Source: Agromyces tardus
GTDB taxonomy: Bacteria > Actinomycetota > Actinomycetes > Actinomycetales > Microbacteriaceae
Reading direction: 5' to 3'
Length of the DNA: 41,945 nt
Assembly (NCBI RefSeq): GCF_003710805.1
Contig: NZ_RHHB01000027.1
Location: 1-41,945 of the forward strand
Positions 7,290-15,116 of the stretch are shown here, piece after piece. The translations under genes and the position numbers were made by a program. The first letter of the stretch is position 1, and each line of letters begins with the position of its first letter. The notes beneath the pieces are model-generated. The model did no database searches. It was not told the DNA's origin and saw nothing but the letters and a program-made list of their open reading frames with translations.

Positions 7290-8120
7290 TCAGGCGGTGC
7301 GTCGGTCGGCGGCCGCGCGCGGCGAACGCGGGAACCACGGGACGAGCGGCGACGTCCGCGCCCGATAGTCGTCGTAGTCGGGGTACTTCGATCGCGAGAT
7401 CTGCTCGGTGAACACGGTGGACCCCACGAACAGCACCGAGAGCAGCACGGCGCCCGCGATGCTCCAGTGCAGCCAGACGCCGGTCGCGACGATCGCGAAG
7501 CCGTAGAACACCCACCACTGGGCCTGCTCGAAGAAGTAGTTCGGATGCCGCGACACCCGGAACAGGCCCGACTGCAGGAAGCCCGGCTCCGGTGTGCGCC
7601 CGGCCGCCCGCTCCGCGGCCTTCCAGCGGTGGAACCGCCATTGCTGCTCGTCGGCGACGGTCTCGCCGACGAGGAATCCGAGGAACACGACCGCGAGCGC
7701 GACGTCCCATCCGCCGAGCGGGGGCCGGGCCGACCCCGCGACGGTCGCGGCGGGCAGGCAGAACAGCAGGATGAGCGCGTTCTGGTAGATGGAGATGAAG
7801 AACAGGTTGAAGAGCCGGAATCGCGCGGGCGACATCCGGCCGCGCAGCACCGCCCAGCGGTAATCCTCGCCGCCCGGACGGTAGCCGCCCTTCCGTGCGA
7901 AGTTGAACGTGAGCCGGAGGCCCCAGATGGTCACGAGCGCCGCCATCAGCACGAGTCGCGCGTCGAAGGCGGTCGCGATCGCGAACACCCAGACGTAGAC
8001 GATCGGCGCGATCGACCAGATGCGGTCCACCCACGAGTACTCGCGGGTCGCGATCGAGGCGATCCACGTCGCGGCGGTGAGCGCGGCGCAGATGAGGAGA
8101 CACACGGAGACGGGGCCCAT
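7290..8120 (-). CDS. DUF1295 membrane protein (steroid 5-alpha-reductase / ICMT-like fold)
   Basis: A 276-aa protein with about seven hydrophobic segments. It contains the family marks W-G-L-R-L-T-F-N-F, R-K-G-G-Y, and the C-terminal S-R-H-P-N-Y-F-F-E-Q-A-Q-W-W, the region that binds the cofactor in related reductases and methyltransferases. The DUF1295 family has no firmly set reaction, so the substrate is unknown. ATG 8120 is preceded by TAGAAT 6 nt upstream and no ribosome site, implying a leaderless message. Only 31 bp separate it from the divergent phosphatidyltransferase gene. Confidence 0.85.
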   Translation of the reverse strand: MGPVSVCLLICAALTAATWIASIATREYSWVDRIWSIAPIVYVWVFAIATAFDARLVLMAALVTIWGLRLTFNFARKGGYRPGGEDYRWAVLRGRMSPARFRLFNLFFISIYQNALILLFCLPAATVAGSARPPLGGWDVALAVVFLGFLVGETVADEQQWRFHRWKAAERAAGRTPEPGFLQSGLFRVSRHPNYFFEQAQWWVFYGFAIVATGVWLHWSIAGAVLLSVLFVGSTVFTEQISRSKYPDYDDYRARTSPLVPWFPRSPRAAADRRTA

Positions 8121-8126
8121 GCGCGC

Positions 8127-8145
8127 ATTCTAGGGTCGATAGGAT
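8127..8145. promoter_or_regulatory. Mirror-image divergent leaderless promoters
   Basis: TAGAAT on the minus strand (8127-8132) and TAGGAT on the plus strand (8140-8145) are 7 bp apart. Each is followed by exactly 6 nt and then a start codon (ATG 8120, GTG 8152). The whole gap between the genes is 31 bp, so the two polymerases must compete for the same DNA. Confidence 0.6.
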
Positions 8146-8151
8146 CGAGCC

Positions 8152-8772
8152 GTGGCGGGGGAGAGCACGGGGGTGTCGACCAGGGTCTGGACGGTGCCCA
8201 ACGTGCTCAGCATGCTGCGGCTCCTGCTCGTCCCCGTCTTCCTCGTGCTCATCGTGCAGGGGCAGTACGTCGCGGCCCTCGTCGTGCTCGTCATCGCGAG
8301 CTTCACCGACCTGCTCGACGGGTACATCGCCCGGCACTTCAACCAGGTGACGCGCCTCGGGCAGCTCCTCGATCCCGCCGCCGACCGCCTCTACATCTTC
8401 GCCGCGCTCATCGGGCTGGCGGCACAGGGCCTCGTCCAATGGTGGATCGTCGTCGTGATCATCCTGCGCGACGTCATGCTCATCGTCCTCGCGATCGTGC
8501 TCGCGAACCACGGCTACGGCCCGCTCCCCGTGCACCACCTCGGCAAGGCGGCCACCTTCGCCCTCTTCTTCGGCATCCCGGTCATCATGCTCGGCCTCGC
8601 GTTCCCGGCAGTGCAGCCGGTGAGCGAGCCGATCGGCTGGGCGATCACCCTGTGGGGGGCGTTCCTCTACTGGTGGGCCGGCATCATCTACGCGATCGAG
8701 ACCGCACGTGTCATCCGCATTCCGCGGGTGTCGGGCCCAGCGGCATCCGATACGCTGGACGAGGGAGGTTAG
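8152..8772 (+). CDS. CDP-alcohol phosphatidyltransferase (PgsA-type)
   Basis: A 206-aa membrane enzyme of phospholipid synthesis. The complete catalytic motif D-L-L-D-G-Y-I-A-R, then G-Q-L-L-D-P-A-A-D (about residues 52-77), matches D-x2-D-G-x2-A-R-x8-G-x3-D-x3-D. Five or six transmembrane helices follow. The alcohol acceptor (glycerol-3-phosphate, inositol phosphate or phosphatidylglycerol) is not certain. Its place just before a GarA-type FHA gene matches Rv1822 (pgsA2) of M. tuberculosis. GTG 8152 is chosen by the 6-nt gap from TAGGAT. The stop is 2 nt before the FHA gene. Confidence 0.88.
   Translation: MAGESTGVSTRVWTVPNVLSMLRLLLVPVFLVLIVQGQYVAALVVLVIASFTDLLDGYIARHFNQVTRLGQLLDPAADRLYIFAALIGLAAQGLVQWWIVVVIILRDVMLIVLAIVLANHGYGPLPVHHLGKAATFALFFGIPVIMLGLAFPAVQPVSEPIGWAITLWGAFLYWWAGIIYAIETARVIRIPRVSGPAASDTLDEGG
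8751..8756 (+). promoter_or_regulatory. -10 box for the FHA-ftsR unit
   Basis: TACGCT inside the end of the phosphatidyltransferase gene. Transcription would start near 8763, just at the GGGAGG ribosome site (8763-8768), 6 nt before GTG 8775. Confidence 0.4.
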
Positions 8773-8774
8773 CC

Positions 8775-9293
8775 GTGGCGGAATCCGACATGACGAACGC
8801 AGAGGGCGCGAACGAGGGCGTGGGCGAGCCCTCGCCCACGACGTCGGCGCACCACCTCGGCGCGAACGACACCACGATGGGCTTCAGCCGCGAGGCGGCC
8901 GCCCAGCTGGGCAACCTCGACGCCGACATCACCGCGGCCGAGCAGGAGGCCATCGCGGCCCTGCCGTCCGGCTCGGCGCTGCTCATCGTGCGTCGCGGTC
9001 CCAACGCGGGTGCCCGGTTCCTGCTCGACACGGATGTCACGACCGTCGGTCGTCACCCCGACGCCGACATCTTCCTCGACGACGTCACCGTCTCGCGCAA
9101 GCACGCCGAGTTCCTGCGGCACCGCACGGCGTTCGAGGTCAAGGACCTCAGCTCGCTCAACGGCACCTACTTCGACGGCGTGCGCATCGAGACCGCGCTG
9201 CTGAGCGACGGCGCCGAGGTGCAGATCGGCAAGTACCGGCTCACGTTCTACGCCTCACGGCGCGACCTGGCTCCCGCGGCGAGCGGCGGGTGA
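8775..9293 (+). CDS. FHA-domain signalling protein, GarA/OdhI-type
   Basis: A 172-aa protein with an unstructured N-terminus and one FHA domain (about residues 68-160). The phosphothreonine-binding residues are in V-G-R-H-P, S-R-K-H-A-E-F and L-S-S-L-N-G-T-Y. GarA/OdhI proteins are phosphorylated on an N-terminal Thr pair by PASTA or PknG kinases, then fold onto their own FHA domain and release 2-oxoglutarate dehydrogenase. Here the candidate pair is T-T at residues 33-34 in N-D-T-T-M-G-F. GTG 8775 has GGGAGG 6 nt upstream. The stop overlaps the ftsR start as GTGA, as in the M. tuberculosis garA-Rv1828 order. Confidence 0.87.
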   Translation: MAESDMTNAEGANEGVGEPSPTTSAHHLGANDTTMGFSREAAAQLGNLDADITAAEQEAIAALPSGSALLIVRRGPNAGARFLLDTDVTTVGRHPDADIFLDDVTVSRKHAEFLRHRTAFEVKDLSSLNGTYFDGVRIETALLSDGAEVQIGKYRLTFYASRRDLAPAASGG

Positions 9294-9982
9294 CTTCGTC
9301 CGCCGCTCCTCGACGCGCGAGCGGCGCGACTCCGCTGCTCGGCATCGGCCAGGTGCTCGCGCGGCTCCAACCGGAGTTCCCCGACCTGACCCCGTCGAAG
9401 CTGCGCTTCCTCGAGGAGCAGGGGCTGGTGACCCCGGCGCGCACCTCGGCCGGCTATCGCAAGTTCTCGCCCGCCGACGTCGAGCGCATCACGGTCGTGC
9501 TCTCGATGCAGCGCGACCACTACCTGCCGCTCAAGGTCATCCGCACGCACCTCGAGGCGATCGACGCGGGTGAGACGCCCGCCCTCCCGGGCGCGACGAG
9601 CGCCACCACCTTCCTCGCCGCCTCCCGTCGGTACCGACGCGACGAGCTGATCGCGCGCGCGGGCGCGACCCCGGCGCTCCTCGACGATGCCGTGTCGGCG
9701 GCCCTGCTGCCGGCCGCCGAGCACCACGGCGAGGAGTCGCTGCGGGTCCTCACCGCCCTCGTCGCCCTGCGCGACGTGGGCATCGAGCCACGTCACCTCC
9801 GTAGCCTGCGCGCCGCAGCGGAGCGCGAGGCGGCGCTCATCGAGGGCGCCCTCGCGCCGTCGCGGCGCACCGATCCCGCGGCGGCGGCACGCACCGCCGA
9901 GCGCGCTCGCGAGCTCGCCACGCACCTCGACGCGGTGCACGAGAGCGTCCTCCGCGTCGCGCTCGCGAGTCGGGCGCGGTGA
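9290..9982 (+). CDS. ftsR: MerR-family regulator FtsR (Rv1828-type)
   Basis: A 230-aa regulator. The MerR winged helix runs from about residue 15 to 85: L-G-I-G-Q-V-L-A-R-L, then L-R-F-L-E-E-Q-G-L-V-T-P-A-R-T-S-A-G-Y-R-K-F and R-D-H-Y-L-P-L-K-V-I-R. The last is typical of the Rv1828/FtsR group, which in C. glutamicum activates ftsZ. Start: the GTG at 9290 overlaps the FHA stop, so translation is probably coupled. The C-terminal half is the family's effector-less helical domain. Assignment rests on motif similarity and synteny. Confidence 0.82.
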   Translation: MTSSAAPRRASGATPLLGIGQVLARLQPEFPDLTPSKLRFLEEQGLVTPARTSAGYRKFSPADVERITVVLSMQRDHYLPLKVIRTHLEAIDAGETPALPGATSATTFLAASRRYRRDELIARAGATPALLDDAVSAALLPAAEHHGEESLRVLTALVALRDVGIEPRHLRSLRAAAEREAALIEGALAPSRRTDPAAAARTAERARELATHLDAVHESVLRVALASRAR

Positions 9983-10040
9983 CCCCGCGACACGCCGTGA
10001 CGTTCGGCCCGATGTCCTCGACTCAGGTCGCACGCGTGGG

Positions 10041-10046
10041 TACCGT
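10041..10046 (+). promoter_or_regulatory. Candidate -10 box for the second MerR gene
   Basis: TACCGT in the 111-nt gap after ftsR. It would give a leader of about 40 nt that carries GAGGGG (10081-10086). Confidence 0.3.
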
Positions 10047-10093
10047 GGAACCAGCGCCGCCGGGGTGCGGTGCTGAGAGTGAGGGGCGATCCG

Positions 10094-10645
10094 ATGAGTG
10101 AGCTCGACCGGAGCGAACGCACGCGTTACGACCTCGGGCTGCTCTTCACCGACGGAATGCCCGCGCACGACGACGCCGCGGGATATCGCGGGGCGGTCGC
10201 TGCTCGCGCGGCCGGGATCAGCTACCGCCAGCTCGACTACTGGGCCCGCACGCAGCTCGTGGAACCCACCGTGCGGGGCGCGGCCGGTTCCGGATCGCAG
10301 CGCCTCTACGGCTTCCGCGACATCCTCGTGCTGAAGCTCGTGAAGCGGCTCCTCGACACGGGTATCTCGCTCCAGCAGATCCGCACCGCCGTCACGCAGC
10401 TGCGCGAGTCCGGCATCGACGACCTCGCCCAGACCACGCTCATGAGCGACGGCGCGAGCGTCTACCTCTGCACGTCCGACGACGAGGTCATCGACCTCGT
10501 CAACCGCGGCCAGGGCGTCTTCGGCATCGCCGTGGGCAAGGTGCTGCGAGAGGTCGAGTCGACGCTCGTCGAGCTCGATACGCACCCGGCCGACCCCATG
10601 GACGAGCTCGCGGCCCGTCGCAGCCGCGCCCGCAGGATCTCCTGA
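10094..10645 (+). CDS. MerR-family regulator, Rv1830-type
   Basis: A 183-aa regulator with the MerR helix-turn-helix at about residues 30-100: Y-R-G-A-V-A-A-R-A-A-G-I-S-Y-R-Q-L-D-Y-W, then G-S-Q-R-L-Y-G-F-R-D-I-L-V-L-K-L-V-K-R-L-L-D. Rv1830 of M. tuberculosis, the closest match by gene order, controls growth and cell-cycle related genes. ATG 10094 follows GAGGGG by 7 nt; a longer frame from 10070 is less likely. It has its own upstream gap, so it may be transcribed apart from ftsR. Confidence 0.82.
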   Translation: MSELDRSERTRYDLGLLFTDGMPAHDDAAGYRGAVAARAAGISYRQLDYWARTQLVEPTVRGAAGSGSQRLYGFRDILVLKLVKRLLDTGISLQQIRTAVTQLRESGIDDLAQTTLMSDGASVYLCTSDDEVIDLVNRGQGVFGIAVGKVLREVESTLVELDTHPADPMDELAARRSRARRIS

Positions 10646-10664
10646 CGCGTCGCCCGCACGGCGC

Positions 10665-10717
10665 CACGGGCATGCCCGTGCACGGCGGGCCACACGGCGG
10701 CATTCGACTGATGCCGC
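10665..10717. terminator. Two hairpins between convergent merR and parA genes
   Basis: CACGGGCATGCCCGTG (10665-10680) is a perfect 16-nt palindrome able to fold with a CATG loop. GCGGCAT (10697-10703) pairs with ATGCCGC (10711-10717) around a 7-nt loop. Neither has a T tract. The position between converging genes supports bidirectional termination. Confidence 0.5.
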
Positions 10718-10753
10718 GCCGCGGCATCCGCTCGGCCTGATGGCGCCGCTGCG

Positions 10754-11599
10754 TCAGATGACGGGCGAGGACTCGACCTCGAGGCGGGGCGCCGGAGTGT
10801 TCGCGTACTCGCCGATGCGCGCGGTGCGGAGCACACGGTCGAGCAACTGGTCGAAGTGCCGCGACATCTCCTCGGCGCTCTCGCCCGGCCACATGTGCAG
10901 GGGCTTCGCGGCGCCCTGCGCCTGCTGGAGGGACGTGCGCTCGGGGAGCTGCGGCGAGAGCACGAGCGGCCCGAACATGTCGCGCAGCTCCTTGATGCGG
11001 AACTGGTGCTCGAGCGACTGCACGCGGGCGCGGTTCACGATGATGCCGAGGGGCTGCAGGCGCGGCGAGAGGCCGCGGCGGATCTCCTCGATCGCGCGCA
11101 GCGCCCGGTCGGCGGCGGCGACCGAGAACAGGCCCGGCTCCGTGACCACGGCGACGCGGTCGCTCGCGGCCCACGCGGTGCGCGTGAGCGCGTTGAGCGA
11201 CGGGGCGCAGTCGATCAGCACGAGGTCGTAGTCGGACTCGACGTTGGCGAGCGCCTCCTCGAGCTTCCAGATGTCGCGGATCGACGGATGCGGGCCGTCG
11301 AAGTTGATCGCCGACGGGCTGCCGATCATGACGTCGATCGTCGACTGCGGGTTGGATCGCGCCCAGCCGCTGGAGACGATGGCCGACCGGACGATCTTCT
11401 CCTTGGGGGAGGCGAGGACGTCGGCGACGTTGAGGTGGCCGGACACCTGGATGTCCATGCCGGTCGAGACGTCGGACTGCGGATCGAGGTCGACCACGAG
11501 GGTGCGGACGCCGCGGGCGAAGGCCGCCGACGCCAGTCCGAGGGTGACGGTGGTCTTGCCGACGCCGCCCTTCAGGGAACTGACGGAGAGAACGTGCAC
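10754..11599 (-). CDS. ParA-family ATPase, orphan, divergent from pyc
   Basis: A 281-aa ParA/MinD ATPase. It opens [17 protein letters not shown], with the deviant Walker A Lys10 and Lys15, then V-V-D-L-D-P-Q-S-D (Walker A') and L-V-L-I-D-C-A-P (Walker B). Such ATPases position DNA, protein complexes or poles by dynamic binding. No ParB gene or obvious parS site is beside it, so it is an orphan with unknown cargo. The start is the GTG at 11599, with TAACGT 8 nt upstream and no ribosome site; the large upstream frame is antisense to pyc and is not used. Confidence 0.86.
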   Translation of the reverse strand: MHVLSVSSLKGGVGKTTVTLGLASAAFARGVRTLVVDLDPQSDVSTGMDIQVSGHLNVADVLASPKEKIVRSAIVSSGWARSNPQSTIDVMIGSPSAINFDGPHPSIRDIWKLEEALANVESDYDLVLIDCAPSLNALTRTAWAASDRVAVVTEPGLFSVAAADRALRAIEEIRRGLSPRLQPLGIIVNRARVQSLEHQFRIKELRDMFGPLVLSPQLPERTSLQQAQGAAKPLHMWPGESAEEMSRHFDQLLDRVLRTARIGEYANTPAPRLEVESSPVI

Positions 11600-11626
11600 G
11601 AGTAGATACGTTACCTTTACTACTCG
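11599..11626. promoter_or_regulatory. Inverted repeat in the parA-pyc promoter region
   Basis: CGAGTAG (11599-11605) and CTACTCG (11620-11626) are perfect 7-bp arms around a 14-nt AT-richer spacer that also holds TANNNT-like boxes for both directions. One arm touches the parA start codon. The spacing of arm centres, two helical turns, fits a dimeric regulator. Confidence 0.45.
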
Positions 11627-11674
11627 GGTGATACCTAAACGTTCGCTGTACGGAAACCGTTCCGAAAGGCCTGC

Positions 11675-14600
11675 ATGTTCACGAAGATCCTGGTCGCCAA
11701 CCGCGGTGAGATCGCCATTCGGGCGTTCCGCGCCGCAGTCGAGCTCGGTGCGAAGACCGTCGCCGTCTTCCCGTTCGAAGACCGCAACTCGCTGCACCGC
11801 CTGAAGGCCGACGAGGCGTACCAGATCGGCGAACCCGGGCACCCCGTGCGCGCCTACCTCGACGTGTCGGAGATCATCCGCGTGGCGAAGGAGTCGGGCG
11901 CCGACGCGATCTACCCGGGCTACGGATTCCTGTCGGAGAACCCCGAGCTCGCGCAGGCTGCGGCCGAGGCCGGCATCACCTTCATCGGACCGCCCACCCG
12001 CGTGCTCGAGATGGCCGGCAACAAGGTCACGGCGAAGCACCAGGCGATCGCGGCCGGCGTGCCCGTGCTGAAGTCGACCGAGCCGTCGCGCGATGTCGAG
12101 CTCCTGCTCGCGCAGGCCGACGAGATCGGCTTCCCGATCTTCGCCAAGGCGGTCGCGGGCGGCGGTGGGCGCGGCATGCGCCGCGTCGACGCCAAGGAGG
12201 ACCTGCGCGCGGCCCTCGAAGAGGCCATGCGCGAAGCCGACAGCGCCTTCGGCGACCCCACGATGTTCCTCGAGCAGGCGGTGCTGCGCCCGCGTCACAT
12301 CGAGGTCCAGGTGCTGGCGGATGCCACGGGCGAGACCGTGCACCTGTTCGAACGCGACTGCTCGGTGCAGCGTCGTCACCAGAAGGTCGTCGAGATCGCG
12401 CCGGCACCCAACCTGTCCGACGAGGTCCGCCAGTCGCTGTACCGCGACGCGGTCGCGTTCGCGAAGTCGATCGGCTACGTCAATGCCGGCACCGTCGAGT
12501 TCCTGCTCGACACCGCGGGGGAGCGTGCGGGCCAGCACGTGTTCATCGAGATGAACCCCCGCATCCAGGTCGAGCACACGGTGACCGAGGAGGTCACCGA
12601 CGTCGACCTGGTCGTCGCCCAGATCCGCATCGCCGCGGGCGAGACGCTCGCCGAGCTGGGCCTCCAGCAGCAGGACATCCGGCTGCGCGGTGCTGCGCTG
12701 CAGTGCCGCATCACCACCGAGGACCCCACCGCGGGCTTCCGCCCCGACACGGGCAAGATCACCACCTACCGCTCGCCCGGCGGCGCCGGCATCCGCCTCG
12801 ACGGCGGCACCGTGAACCCGGGAGCGCAGATCAGCCCCCACTTCGACTCGATGCTCGCCAAACTCATCTGCCGCGGACGCGACTACGAGCAGGCGGTCAC
12901 GCGCGCCAAGCGCGCCCTCGCCGAGTTCCGCATCCGCGGCGTCTCCACGAACATCCCGTTCCTGCAGGCGGTGCTCGAGGACCCGCAGTTCATCGCGGGC
13001 GACCTCAGCACCTCCTTCATCGACGAGCGTCCGCAGCTCATGCGCGGTCGCGTCTCGAAGGACCGCGGCACCAAGATCCTGAACTGGCTCGCGGATGTCA
13101 CGGTGAACCAGCCGAACGGGCCGGCTCCCACGAGCGTGCGACCCGCCGAGAAGCTTCCCGCGATCGACCTGTCGCAGCCCGCTCCCGCCGGGTCGCGCCA
13201 GCGCCTGCTGGAGCTTGGCCCCACGGGATTCGCGGCGGCGCTGCGCGCGCAGACGCCGCTCGCGGTCACCGAGACCACCTTCCGCGACGCGCACCAGTCG
13301 CTCCTCGCGACCCGGGTGCGCACGCGGGACCTCGTCGCGGTCGCACCGTACGTGGCGCGTATGACCCCCGAGCTGCTCTCGGTCGAGGCGTGGGGCGGCG
13401 CAACGTACGACGTCGCGCTGCGGTTCCTTGGCGAAGACCCCTGGGAGCGGCTCGCCGCCCTCCGGGAGGCGCTCCCGAACCTCAACATCCAGATGCTGCT
13501 CCGCGGCCGCAACACGGTCGGCTACACGCCGTACCCCACCGAGGTCACCGACGCCTTCGTACAGGAGGCCGCCGCGACGGGCGTGGACATCTTCCGCATC
13601 TTCGACGCGCTCAACGACGTGTCGCAGATGCGCCCGGCCATCGACTCGGTGCTCGCCACCGGGCACGCCGTGGCCGAGGTCGCCGTCTGCTACACGGGCG
13701 ACCTGCTGGACCCTGCCGAGAACCTCTACACCCTGGACTACTACCTCCGGCTCGCCGACGAGATCGTGGGCGCCGGAGCGCACATCCTCGCCATCAAGGA
13801 CATGGCGGGCCTGCTCCGGCCGTCGGCCGCCGAGAAGCTCGTCACCGCCCTGCGCGACCGCTTCGACCTGCCGGTGCACCTGCACACGCACGACACGGCA
13901 GGCGGACAGCTCGCCACGCTGCTCGCGGCGAGCCGCGCCGGCGTCGACGCCGTGGATGTCGCGAGCGCGCCGATGGCCGGCACGACGAGCCAGCCCTCGG
14001 CGTCGTCGCTCGTCGCCGCCCTCGCGCACACCGAGCGCGACACGGGCATCTCGCTCGACGCCGTCTCCGACCTCGAGCCGTACTGGGAGGCGGTCCGCCG
14101 CATCTACCGGCCGTTCGAGTCCGGCCTGCCGGGCCCGACCGGCCGCGTGTACCACCACGAGATCCCCGGTGGCCAGCTGTCCAACCTGCGCCAGCAGGCG
14201 ATCGCCCTCGGCCTCGCCGACGACTTCGAGCTCATCGAGGACATGTACGCGGCCGCCGACAAGATCCTGGGACGCGTCCCGAAGGTGACGCCCTCGTCGA
14301 AGGTCGTCGGCGACCTCGCCCTCCACCTCGCGGCCGTCAAGGCGGATCCGGCCGACTTCGAGGCCAACCCCGAGAAGTACGACGTGCCCGACTCGGTCAT
14401 CGGGTTCATGGCGGGTGAACTCGGCGACCTGCCCGGGGGCTGGCCGGAGCCGTTCCGCACCAAGGTGCTGGCCGGTCGTGACGTCCGCATCGGCGTCACC
14501 GAGCTCGCCGACGACGAACGCGCCGCGCTCGTCGAGGCGGGGCCCGCCCGGCGCGCCATGCTCAACACGCTGCTCTTCCCCGCGCCGACCCGCCAGTTCG

Positions 14601-15079
14601 AGCAGATCCGCGAGCTGTTCGGCGATCTCTCGGTGCTCGATACGGCGGACTACCTCTACGGCCTCCGCCCGGGCTCGGAGCACGTCGTCGAGATCGCGAA
14701 GGGCGTCCGCCTCTACGCGGGGCTCGAGGCGATCGGCGAGGCCGACGACAAGGGCATGCGCACCGTCATGACGATCCTCAACGGGCAACTCCGCCCCGTG
14801 TTCGTACGCGACCGCAGCATCACGGTCGAGTCGCGTGCGGCCGAGAAGGCGGATGCCTCGCAGCCGGGCCAGGTCGCCGCGCCGTTCTCGGGCGTGGTCA
14901 CGCTGTCGACCGAGGTCGGGGCCGAGGTGCAGGCCGGACAGGCGGTCGCGTCGATCGAGGCCATGAAGATGGAGGCCGCGATCACGTCTCCCGTCGCGGG
15001 GGTCGTCGAGCGCGTCGCGATCCCGCGCACGCAGCAGGTGGAGGCCGGTGACCTGCTGGTGGTCGTACGTCCACGGTAG
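11675..15079 (+). CDS. pyc: Pyruvate carboxylase
   Basis: A 1134-aa single-chain pyruvate carboxylase that makes oxaloacetate from pyruvate and bicarbonate using ATP and biotin. Biotin carboxylase comes first (1 to about 450), with G-G-G-G-R-G-M at 162-168 and the E-M-N-P-R-I-Q-V-E-H-T motif. The carboxyltransferase begins near 530 with T-T-F-R-D-A-H-Q-S and includes H-L-H-T-H-D-T. The biotin carrier is at the C-terminus with E-A-M-K-M-E-A; the biotinylated Lys is about residue 1098. The length matches the family. AAAGG lies 5 nt before ATG 11675. The flanking ParA-like genes are not part of any known pyruvate carboxylase complex. Confidence 0.97.
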   Translation: MFTKILVANRGEIAIRAFRAAVELGAKTVAVFPFEDRNSLHRLKADEAYQIGEPGHPVRAYLDVSEIIRVAKESGADAIYPGYGFLSENPELAQAAAEAGITFIGPPTRVLEMAGNKVTAKHQAIAAGVPVLKSTEPSRDVELLLAQADEIGFPIFAKAVAGGGGRGMRRVDAKEDLRAALEEAMREADSAFGDPTMFLEQAVLRPRHIEVQVLADATGETVHLFERDCSVQRRHQKVVEIAPAPNLSDEVRQSLYRDAVAFAKSIGYVNAGTVEFLLDTAGERAGQHVFIEMNPRIQVEHTVTEEVTDVDLVVAQIRIAAGETLAELGLQQQDIRLRGAALQCRITTEDPTAGFRPDTGKITTYRSPGGAGIRLDGGTVNPGAQISPHFDSMLAKLICRGRDYEQAVTRAKRALAEFRIRGVSTNIPFLQAVLEDPQFIAGDLSTSFIDERPQLMRGRVSKDRGTKILNWLADVTVNQPNGPAPTSVRPAEKLPAIDLSQPAPAGSRQRLLELGPTGFAAALRAQTPLAVTETTFRDAHQSLLATRVRTRDLVAVAPYVARMTPELLSVEAWGGATYDVALRFLGEDPWERLAALREALPNLNIQMLLRGRNTVGYTPYPTEVTDAFVQEAAATGVDIFRIFDALNDVSQMRPAIDSVLATGHAVAEVAVCYTGDLLDPAENLYTLDYYLRLADEIVGAGAHILAIKDMAGLLRPSAAEKLVTALRDRFDLPVHLHTHDTAGGQLATLLAASRAGVDAVDVASAPMAGTTSQPSASSLVAALAHTERDTGISLDAVSDLEPYWEAVRRIYRPFESGLPGPTGRVYHHEIPGGQLSNLRQQAIALGLADDFELIEDMYAAADKILGRVPKVTPSSKVVGDLALHLAAVKADPADFEANPEKYDVPDSVIGFMAGELGDLPGGWPEPFRTKVLAGRDVRIGVTELADDERAALVEAGPARRAMLNTLLFPAPTRQFEQIRELFGDLSVLDTADYLYGLRPGSEHVVEIAKGVRLYAGLEAIGEADDKGMRTVMTILNGQLRPVFVRDRSITVESRAAEKADASQPGQVAAPFSGVVTLSTEVGAEVQAGQAVASIEAMKMEAAITSPVAGVVERVAIPRTQQVEAGDLLVVVRPR

Positions 15080-15082
15080 GCT
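15077..15082 (+). promoter_or_regulatory. -10 box for the MinD-like ATPase gene
   Basis: TAGGCT overlapping the pyc stop codon. The expected transcript start near 15089 leaves a leader of about 28 nt with GAGGAGGGG before GTG 15117. Confidence 0.45.
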
Positions 15083-15116
15083 GATGCGTGTTCCGCACTG
15101 ATGAGGAGGGGTATCG

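Noticed and set aside
10062..10093. TPP riboswitch-like start (GGGGTGC...GCTGAGA) before the second MerR gene
   Set aside because: Only the first half of the THI box is matched; the ACCTGA...GGATAATGCC part is absent before the start codon and the downstream gene is not a thiamine gene.
10754..14788. 1344-codon open frame antisense to pyruvate carboxylase
   Set aside because: Only its end (the ParA gene from 11599) is real. The rest is a third-position GC shadow of pyc with no domain.
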